In this document: positions 34,938 through 42,130 of the stretch, in pieces
Position numbering within the stretch: the stretch's first letter is position 1
Layout of the letters: each line of letters opens with the position of its first letter
DNA from: Leptolyngbya sp. Heron Island J
GTDB taxonomy: Bacteria > Cyanobacteriota > Cyanobacteriia > Phormidesmidales > Phormidesmidaceae
Length of the DNA stretch: 64,000 nucleotides
Direction: 5' to 3'
Assembly (NCBI RefSeq): GCF_000482245.1
Contig: NZ_AWNH01000014.1
Location: 163,091 to 227,090 of the forward strand
Program-made: the position numbers and the translations under genes
Notes under the pieces: model-generated
Databases searched by the model: none
Seen by the model: the letters and a program-made list of their open reading frames with translations, nothing else
What the model was told of the DNA's origin: nothing

Positions 34938-36497
34938 GTGCTTCCCATTGACTACACCAACCTAGACTACGAATCACTCCGCGAGGCCATGCTGGGTCTG
35001 GCGCAGGAGACTCTTCCAGAATGGACCGACCTGAGCGAAAACGACTTGGGGGTGCTGTTGGTAGAGTTGTTCGCCTATGCCTGTGATATTACCCTCTACT
35101 ATCAAACACGCATTGCTAATAACTTGTTGCCTGAGACCGCTGATGAACCGGAAGCCCTGATCCAGCTGTTACGGCTGATTGGCTACGAGCTGCGACCGGC
35201 ATCACCGGCTACTGTCAATTTAAGTGCTGCAGTTGATGCAGCTGTTATCAGTGATGAAACGTCGATTTTAATTCCAAATCGCACACAGTTTTTTGTCTCC
35301 TTACCGACAGGGGAACAGGTTGTTTTTGAAACCGTTGATGAAATTACCATTGCCCCCCACCAGCTTTCGCTACCCGATGTCCAGAATCTGCGCTATTTTC
35401 TCCCCATTCCGGTTGTGCAAGGACAGAGCATTTTGGATGAAGCGGTGGCTGAATCCGATGGCAGTCCCAATCAAAGTTATAGTCTAGAAGCAGGGCCAGT
35501 GATTGCTGATTCTATCGAGGTAACGGTCAGTGAACCCGGTGGGGAGACTCGGTGGCAGGCGGTTGATTCCCTGGCAGATAGCAGCCCTGCGGATCGAAAT
35601 TTTGTGGTGCAGTGGGACGCTCAAGGTAGAGCAACCCTGCGATTTGGTGACAACCTGAATGGGATGGCTCCCCTGCGCGGCACGGCGATTTCACCAGTAC
35701 TCATTCGGGCAACCTACCGAGTGGGGGGTGGTCCCCAGGGAAATGTGGCGGCAGGAACAGTCTTTACGCCAGCGTCTACACTACCGGGCAACATCAGTCT
35801 GTTAAACGTTACTAATCTGGCCGCTGCTGCCGGTGGGCAAGTGGGTGAGAGTCTGGATCGGGCTAGGCGGCTGGCTCCCCGACTCTATCGCACCCAGGAA
35901 CGCGCGGTGACCCCACGAGACTATGCGGATCTGGCATTAATGGTGCCTGGGGTGGGCAAGGCCAAGGCGGTGGCCACCAATTGGAATCAAGTGGTGCTCT
36001 ATATTGCACCAGCAGGTCAGGTGGCAACTCCGACCGAGTTGTTGCAGCAAAATGTGTTGGCGTTTTTTGAGTCTCGTCGTCCGGTGACAACAGCCCTAAC
36101 TGTGGTTGGGCCGCAACCGGCTGATATCTATCTGCGAGCCGACATCCGAGCTCAGCCCTACTATCGCCAAATTGACGTGCAACAGGCGGTGGAGCAGGCA
36201 GTAGCTGACTATCTGGCCTTTGACACGCTGGAATTTGGTCAGCGTATTTATCTCAGTAAGGTCTATGAAATTATTCAGAGTCTGCCGCAGGTGGCGTCAC
36301 TCACCGTCACTCAGTTTAGCCGTCAGCCCAATACGGGGATGGGCATGGATATTGAAAGCGATGGCATCATCGAGCTATCGCCCAATGAGCTCCCCCGCTT
36401 AGGCTATCGTGATAACCCTAATACGCTGGCAGCGCCTGGCAATAATAGTTATCGACCTGCGATCGCACTTCGCATCCAAGGGGAGGTGGTCGCATGA
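34938..36497 (+). CDS. Baseplate J/gp6-like wedge protein
   Basis: The protein is 519 residues from GTG 34938, chosen because GGGAG lies 8-12 bases before it; an in-frame GTG at 34923 would add five residues. Typical features are a start with LPIDYTNLDYESLREAML, WTDLSENDLGVLLVELFAYA, GRATLRFGDNLNGMAP and ERAVTPRDYADLALMVPGV. This is the Cis11/gp6-like wedge that forms the baseplate ring. The C-terminal third has DIYLRADIRAQPYYRQ and a DIESDGIIELSPNELPRLG end. It overlaps the next gene by four bases. Confidence 0.9.
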   Translation: MLPIDYTNLDYESLREAMLGLAQETLPEWTDLSENDLGVLLVELFAYACDITLYYQTRIANNLLPETADEPEALIQLLRLIGYELRPASPATVNLSAAVDAAVISDETSILIPNRTQFFVSLPTGEQVVFETVDEITIAPHQLSLPDVQNLRYFLPIPVVQGQSILDEAVAESDGSPNQSYSLEAGPVIADSIEVTVSEPGGETRWQAVDSLADSSPADRNFVVQWDAQGRATLRFGDNLNGMAPLRGTAISPVLIRATYRVGGGPQGNVAAGTVFTPASTLPGNISLLNVTNLAAAAGGQVGESLDRARRLAPRLYRTQERAVTPRDYADLALMVPGVGKAKAVATNWNQVVLYIAPAGQVATPTELLQQNVLAFFESRRPVTTALTVVGPQPADIYLRADIRAQPYYRQIDVQQAVEQAVADYLAFDTLEFGQRIYLSKVYEIIQSLPQVASLTVTQFSRQPNTGMGMDIESDGIIELSPNELPRLGYRDNPNTLAAPGNNSYRPAIALRIQGEVVA

Positions 36498-39400
36498 AGA
36501 CTGTCACCGCCCTACAGGCCAAACCTCATTTGGCCGGTCATCGCATCGATCTCTCCTGGCAAAATCCTTTGGCTGCAGAATTTGAACCAGGGATATCTCT
36601 TGTCGGCATCCAAATTGTGCGTCGCCAACGCACATTTACAGAAGCCAGTGACATTGGGGGCGATGGAGAACTGTTAGCCGATGGTCAGATTGTATATAAC
36701 GGCGCAATTATTTCGCACTTTAGCGATCAGAATTTATCTCCTCAAACCACCTACTACTACACCCTATTCACCCTCGACAGTACCGGCAGTATTCACACAG
36801 ACCTACAGGCTCGCGTAGCCTGTTTTTCCACCCAAAACTATAATCTAGCCACACAGCTATACAAACTGTTACCCGCCGTCCATCAGCGCTATGATACGCC
36901 CCTGGATGCCGCCCAACAAGTTACCTTACAAACCACAAATCCTGCCTTAGCCCAGGCCCTCGATACCCTGCCACCACAGCTCAAAAACCGGGGTCAGCTG
37001 TGGCGATTTTTACAGGCAACCGCCTCCCCCCTGGATATGATGCGCAGTCTGGCAGAAGGACTGCCACAGTTACATCAGCCCGATATTGTCCGACCAGAAT
37101 TCTTGCCAGCCCTCGCCCAATGGATGGGATGGGACTTAGATCAAACTCTGCCGCTGTTCTCCCAGCGTAATGAAGTACAGTTTGCACCGCATCTTTATCG
37201 CCAGGTCAGCACCATCCCCAGCTTGCGCAGCCTGGTGACTCGCTACACCGGTTGGTATACCCAGGTCGCTGAATTTGAACAACAGATTATCCGCACCAAT
37301 CTGCCCGCTCAGCTCAACATTTTTGCTCTGGTTGCTGGCACTGAACCTAACCAGTGGCACAGTCCGACCAACGCTGCGCTGGCGCTGGGATTTATTGAAG
37401 ACAACGCCAGTACCACTGGCACAGCAAGCACTGCGGCCCAGCTAACTAGCACAGCCAGCGAACCCTTTGTCCTCACTCCTGGCATGGAATTGACCATCAC
37501 CGCCGATGGTCGAGTTCCCAACGGCGTGACTTTTTTACCCGGTGACTTTGTGGATATGGGTGCAGCAGTGGCAACTGAAGTAGTTGCTGTCCTCAACCGC
37601 ACCTTCTCCGAGGTGACAGCCACTGCCGTCGATGGACAAATTCGGCTACAGTCTCACACCGTGGGTGACAGCTCCGCTTTGCAAATTGGTCAGTCTGTTG
37701 CCGCCCTGGTCTCGTTAGAAGGAGCACCTCGGGGGCGTCTCTCGCCAGTCACCGATTCTCTCAATCATCTACGTCTGTTTTATGAGACAGTTACACCATT
37801 AACCGAGGCAACAACCGCCGCCGCTCTGCAACAACTGCAGGGCAATCCTATAGGATCTATCGCTGGAGAAACAGCCACACCTAACCTCCAATCATCTCCC
37901 TACCGACCAGCCACACCTCAAGGAGAAATTCACTACAAGTCTTTTCGCAGCGGGCAGTGGGGCGAGGCCCAACCCCTAACCCATCTAAGCGAGGGAGCTG
38001 CCGGTCATCCCACTGCTGTCGTCCTGCCGGACGATCGTCTGTGGGTAGCCTGGGTGCGGTATCCAGATACGGCCAGCGGCCAGCTAGAATTTATCCTCGG
38101 CCAGCCCGCCCCACCCCAGCCCGCTCGTTTGGTGAGTCAAAAATCGGGGCCCTACACTCTTTCACCGGGCATGAGTCTGGTATTTCGAGTCAATGGGAAT
38201 CGCTTGGTCGGGGTACAGTTTTCGGGCGCAGACCTCAGCCAGGCTACCGCAGAAGCGGTGAGGACAGTGCTGAATACCCAGCTCACTAGCGTCAGTGCCG
38301 TGGCCGAAAACGGACGACTGGTCCTGGAAACGCCAGCTTCAGGAGGCGATCAGCGATTAGAGCTGGTGTTGTCTCTGTCCAGCGCCGCCGCCGCTCTAGG
38401 ATTTGATCAACGCAACTCAGTGGCCACCGGCACCTGGGGCGATGCCATTACCTGGCAGCCTGTTACCGCTACGGGCGACCCTGGCCGTCACAGCGATCTG
38501 GCCGCTGTAGTGGCTGGCGATGGCCGGGTGTGGCTGTTCTGGTCCACCCATACTGGACGGCGCTGGTCAATTGTCACCGCCCAATGGAACAGCGCGGCCC
38601 CACCTGAAACCGCCTGGTCACCGATTGAGCCATTAGCCGAGACGGCGGGAGGCAATCGTGAGCCCTATGCCATCCTGGATACCGCCAATCGGATTTGGCT
38701 ATTTTGGTCTCAGCGTCAGGTGGGTTCAGGCCCAGAAAGTTGGACCCTGCGACGACGGGTGTTTGATCCGGGGACCACCAGCTGGGGGCCAGAAGTAGCA
38801 GTCACGGTGCCGCCGCCAGTTAACAGTCAGGTTCGCGATCTCACCCCCCAAGCAATTCGCCTTGAAGATAATAATTTTCAACTCTTCTTCCAGTCCAACC
38901 GCAACGGCGGCAGCGATCTATGGTCGGCGACGGTGATTGCCGATCCGACAAACACTACCCCCATCGAGCCTGTGGCCATTACCACTGGCCCTACCCTGGA
39001 CAGCGCCCCAGCTCCGGTGCAAATGCCAGAAGGAGCGTTGTGGCTACTCTATCGTAGCGATCGCAGCGTCTCCCTCTCCCAAATTGCCAACCGGCCCATG
39101 GTGGCCCTCAACCATCGCATCATTCAACCCAACACCGGCTCCACAACCCCAAATTCCAACACCTCACAAAGCTTTCGTCGACCGGACACCGGCACCCTTA
39201 AACGGTTTGCTGGAGCCAACAGCATCGTACTCGCCGACATTGCCCGGATTCAACGACAGCGTCAGTGGGATGATTTATTGTCCTACACGCCCCAAAAACC
39301 AGATGGTGGTCTCCTGGCCAACGACGACCTCTACACGCGAGGCACCATTGGTCTATACCTGAGTCGCACCATTCCCGACAGTCCACTCTCACGAGAAAAA

Positions 39401-39721
39401 GTTGAACGGCTCAAAGCAGTCCTGGAGAATTTTTTGCCGATCAATGTGCGGGTGGTGGTGATTTTGGCCCCTCGCGTCGACATTGAGTATCTCTATCCAC
39501 CCGGTGAAGACATTGAGGAACGCTACCAGGATCAGTATCCCTTTGTGGATTACTACAGCGGTCTGACCGATGCCACCGACCTGGATCTACCCGACTGGGT
39601 GCTTTTACTTTCCAACTCGATCGATCAGGTGTCCGCCGACCCCACAGATTTGACCACACTACGCGATCGCACCCATTTCCCTCCCTATCTTCCCCCCAAC
39701 AATGAACCTGATGATTCCTAA
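36494..39721 (+). CDS. Very large tail-protein-I-like baseplate protein with insertions and propeller-like repeats
   Basis: The protein has 1075 residues. The N-terminal ~110 resemble fibronectin III (HLAGHRIDLSWQNPLAAEF; QTTYYYTLFTLDS). Residues ~120-300 resemble phage tail protein I (YKLLPAVHQRYD; LPALAQWMGWDLDQTLPLFS; TIPSLRSLVTRYTGW). Two ~90-residue modules at ~320-411 and ~550-640 match those in the long sheath. Between and after them run W-x-F/A-W repeats (RLWVAW, RVWLFW, RIWLFW) like a beta-propeller, to about residue 860. The end (REKVERLKAVLENFLPINVR) returns to tail-protein-I. It is probably the outer wedge (Cis12-like) with surface-exposed domains, unusually large. Confidence 0.8.
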   Translation: MKTVTALQAKPHLAGHRIDLSWQNPLAAEFEPGISLVGIQIVRRQRTFTEASDIGGDGELLADGQIVYNGAIISHFSDQNLSPQTTYYYTLFTLDSTGSIHTDLQARVACFSTQNYNLATQLYKLLPAVHQRYDTPLDAAQQVTLQTTNPALAQALDTLPPQLKNRGQLWRFLQATASPLDMMRSLAEGLPQLHQPDIVRPEFLPALAQWMGWDLDQTLPLFSQRNEVQFAPHLYRQVSTIPSLRSLVTRYTGWYTQVAEFEQQIIRTNLPAQLNIFALVAGTEPNQWHSPTNAALALGFIEDNASTTGTASTAAQLTSTASEPFVLTPGMELTITADGRVPNGVTFLPGDFVDMGAAVATEVVAVLNRTFSEVTATAVDGQIRLQSHTVGDSSALQIGQSVAALVSLEGAPRGRLSPVTDSLNHLRLFYETVTPLTEATTAAALQQLQGNPIGSIAGETATPNLQSSPYRPATPQGEIHYKSFRSGQWGEAQPLTHLSEGAAGHPTAVVLPDDRLWVAWVRYPDTASGQLEFILGQPAPPQPARLVSQKSGPYTLSPGMSLVFRVNGNRLVGVQFSGADLSQATAEAVRTVLNTQLTSVSAVAENGRLVLETPASGGDQRLELVLSLSSAAAALGFDQRNSVATGTWGDAITWQPVTATGDPGRHSDLAAVVAGDGRVWLFWSTHTGRRWSIVTAQWNSAAPPETAWSPIEPLAETAGGNREPYAILDTANRIWLFWSQRQVGSGPESWTLRRRVFDPGTTSWGPEVAVTVPPPVNSQVRDLTPQAIRLEDNNFQLFFQSNRNGGSDLWSATVIADPTNTTPIEPVAITTGPTLDSAPAPVQMPEGALWLLYRSDRSVSLSQIANRPMVALNHRIIQPNTGSTTPNSNTSQSFRRPDTGTLKRFAGANSIVLADIARIQRQRQWDDLLSYTPQKPDGGLLANDDLYTRGTIGLYLSRTIPDSPLSREKVERLKAVLENFLPINVRVVVILAPRVDIEYLYPPGEDIEERYQDQYPFVDYYSGLTDATDLDLPDWVLLLSNSIDQVSADPTDLTTLRDRTHFPPYLPPNNEPDDS

Positions 39722-39733
39722 GGAGCCCGTCCC

Positions 39734-40279
39734 ATGCCTAAAGCCGAAAAAGTAATGACTCTCCGGGGACTATACCGAGATGTACTACGTGATGCCCAGG
39801 GTCGTGTGATTTGCGATCGCGGTTGGCATAGCAACGCCATTGTTACCGATTGTCGCCGTCTGCTGGCCGGTTTTATGCTCGGCGAAAACACCACCCTGGG
39901 GATTCAAGGTATTCGCCTGGGGGCAGGCAATCCAGCCTGGGACCAGCCCCCAGGCACACCGCCTTCAACGCCCGCACAAACCCAGCTCGTCGATGCCAAT
40001 GCCCACTTTGTCCCCAGCGATGCCCTACAGCTAAACTATCTGATTCCAGACACCGACAGCGAAACCGCTAACCCCACCAATCGGCTACAAATATTCGCCA
40101 GTTTGGGACCTAACGTTCCTCCCTGGCCCGATGCCAATCACCCCTCATCTACCCTAAGAGAGTTTGGCCTGGTAGGACAGCTAGCCGGAGAAGAAATCTT
40201 AATCAACTACGTCACCCATCCTGCCATTCCCAAAGATCCCGCTAGCACCCTGGAACGCACCATTTGGCTAGTGTTTTAA
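39734..40279 (+). CDS. Tail-fibre/collar-like CIS protein, 181 aa
   Basis: The 181 residues show a beta-rich layout. The start MTLRGLYRDVLRDAQGRV is followed by a LGIQGIRLGAGNPAW stretch and a Pro/Thr-rich loop, then TLREFGLVGQLAGEEILINY and RTIWLVF. Similar R-x-GxG, FGL, LIN(Y/R)VxHP.I.K and R.I.LxF patterns are seen in short phage tail proteins that sit at the fibre base. It lies 12 bases after the 1075-aa protein gene. The role is inferred from position and pattern only. Confidence 0.6.
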   Translation: MPKAEKVMTLRGLYRDVLRDAQGRVICDRGWHSNAIVTDCRRLLAGFMLGENTTLGIQGIRLGAGNPAWDQPPGTPPSTPAQTQLVDANAHFVPSDALQLNYLIPDTDSETANPTNRLQIFASLGPNVPPWPDANHPSSTLREFGLVGQLAGEEILINYVTHPAIPKDPASTLERTIWLVF

Positions 40280-40321
40280 CCACACACTTTGAGCCTGAAG
40301 TTTGACCCCGAAGGAGGAGAG

Positions 40322-42094
40322 ATGGCCATTATCTCAGAAGATACATTTAATGACCTCAGCCGATATGTCAGTTTGCGCTTACAACAAGGCGTTCCCCTAG
40401 TAGACGCCGACTGGAATGAGATGGAAGATATCCGCAGATTCGAACTGCGGGCCTTCCTCAAGTGGTTTGTAGGTGACGGCATTCCAGACGGTCTGGAAGA
40501 CAGCTTTCGCATCATCGCCACGGGCGCAGACAACAACTTTAACATTTCTGTCGGGGGCGGGAACGAAGGCCTTAACGCAGGTCGCTACCTGGTCGATGGG
40601 TTAGATGTGTTTATCACCGCTGGCATGTTTGTTTCGGATATTGATACCAGCTTTACCAACCAGCAGCTCCATACCAGCCAGCCAGGGGCAGCCCAACTAG
40701 CAGAAATTCTCAATGTCCCGGTTATTACCCCAATTCCAGATCCTCCAGAGAACCCAGACGAGATTGTTATACTCACAGTCTATCTCGATGTCTGGGAACG
40801 GCTAGTCATGCCTGCCGAAGAACCCAGTTTAGTATTACCCAGCCTGGGTACCGAAAGCTGTGCTCGTCTGCGACGGGAGTGGGTTATCCGAGTGAGGCCT
40901 AGCAGCGATGTTCCCAGCTCGGGTGATTCAGACTATTTACCTGAGCATAGCTATATCGCCCTCGCAGAAATCCGTCAGGATTCTACCGGGCTAATCACCC
41001 CTGAACGCCTGACTGACCGTCGTCGGTTAGGTCTTAAAGTGCCCTCACAGCTAGATATCACCCAGCTAACCAACGATGCCTTTGGTAGCAGCTACGGTTT
41101 TAATGGTCGAGGGCAGCCCGCCCTACCAATTAGCATGCGCGAAGTCATTAACGCCATACTGCGGGGCGGCAGACCTGCCATCATCGGTCCTGACGAATTA
41201 CTCGCAATCGAGGGTCCCCATTCTAACCCTGCCACTAGTTTTGATGCCAATGGTAACCAATGGTTGTTTTGGGTACGGGGGGTTGCGGCCAACGAAATTT
41301 GGTTTCAGCGACAAATCGATGGTCAAACCTGGCTACCAGCCGCACTCTTAAGAAACACCAACGTCACTACCGGACTCTCCGCCACCGGGACATCTGACGG
41401 CGCTATCTGGATATTCTGGAGTGACGAAGATGAAGCCGGGACACGCGCTGATATTTTTGGACAGGTCTTCCGTAATGGTGTATTTGGACCTGAATTTACA
41501 GTCAGCAACAGTATTGCCGGTCAATTTAATCGGAGTGTTTCCACCCAGGCTAACAACAGTAATCAGGTGATGGTGGTTTGGCAAAACTCCTCTACATCAA
41601 CATTTCAGTCTCGGCTCTACAACGGAGAACCTGCTGTTGCCACAGGTGTAATTGATGTTTCCAGTGATTTCGCAGTAGCCCCAGCCCTGGTTATCAGCGC
41701 AGATAATCAATTCCATATCCATGGTCTAGACAGCAATGGCTTACCAGCCTCAATTCTCCGCGCCACCTGGCAGGCCGACATAACCACCTGGAATGTACCC
41801 ACACCCACAGGTGTTAGCATTACCGCTGGACCGCTAGAACTCGCCGCCGCAGACGATCCCTTTGGCGGCACCTGGCTGCTTTACACCAACGGAGAAGTTT
41901 CGATCACGGGCAGCTACTTGAGACCCAACAACCCACCCGATCCGCCACTTGTGTTAGCAGAGACATCAGCTGCACCCCTTAACCTCACCAGCACCCAGGA
42001 CTCTGAAGGTAACCTACAAGCAACGTTTGTGACCATCGTTGGTCCCGGTCTGACTACCACCCTACAAAGACTGCGCTTAATCAGCTCTATCTGA
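40322..42094 (+). CDS. DUF6519-domain CIS protein with propeller-like C-terminus
   Basis: The protein is 590 residues from ATG 40322, preceded by AAGGAGGAGAG. The N-terminus is a DUF6519 domain: DLSRYVSLRLQQGVPLVDAD, WNEMEDIRRFELRAFLKWF, then SVGGGNEGLNAGRYLVDGLD. DUF6519 proteins are common in CIS loci with uncertain function, possibly fibre or receptor binding. From ~residue 300 the sequence turns into W-x-F-W repeats (NQWLFWVRG, AIWIFWSD, QVMVVWQN, TWLLYTNG) akin to those in the 1075-aa protein. The protein may be exposed on the outside of the particle. Confidence 0.75.
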   Translation: MAIISEDTFNDLSRYVSLRLQQGVPLVDADWNEMEDIRRFELRAFLKWFVGDGIPDGLEDSFRIIATGADNNFNISVGGGNEGLNAGRYLVDGLDVFITAGMFVSDIDTSFTNQQLHTSQPGAAQLAEILNVPVITPIPDPPENPDEIVILTVYLDVWERLVMPAEEPSLVLPSLGTESCARLRREWVIRVRPSSDVPSSGDSDYLPEHSYIALAEIRQDSTGLITPERLTDRRRLGLKVPSQLDITQLTNDAFGSSYGFNGRGQPALPISMREVINAILRGGRPAIIGPDELLAIEGPHSNPATSFDANGNQWLFWVRGVAANEIWFQRQIDGQTWLPAALLRNTNVTTGLSATGTSDGAIWIFWSDEDEAGTRADIFGQVFRNGVFGPEFTVSNSIAGQFNRSVSTQANNSNQVMVVWQNSSTSTFQSRLYNGEPAVATGVIDVSSDFAVAPALVISADNQFHIHGLDSNGLPASILRATWQADITTWNVPTPTGVSITAGPLELAAADDPFGGTWLLYTNGEVSITGSYLRPNNPPDPPLVLAETSAAPLNLTSTQDSEGNLQATFVTIVGPGLTTTLQRLRLISSI

Positions 42095-42130
42095 CCAACA
42101 GCCGTAGTTATAACAAGGAATGCACAGACA

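Noticed and set aside
36494-39721. Reading the 1075-aa protein as a sialidase or other glycoside hydrolase
   Set aside because: The W-x-F-W repeats lack the Asp-box and catalytic residues that I could identify; ends match tail protein I instead.
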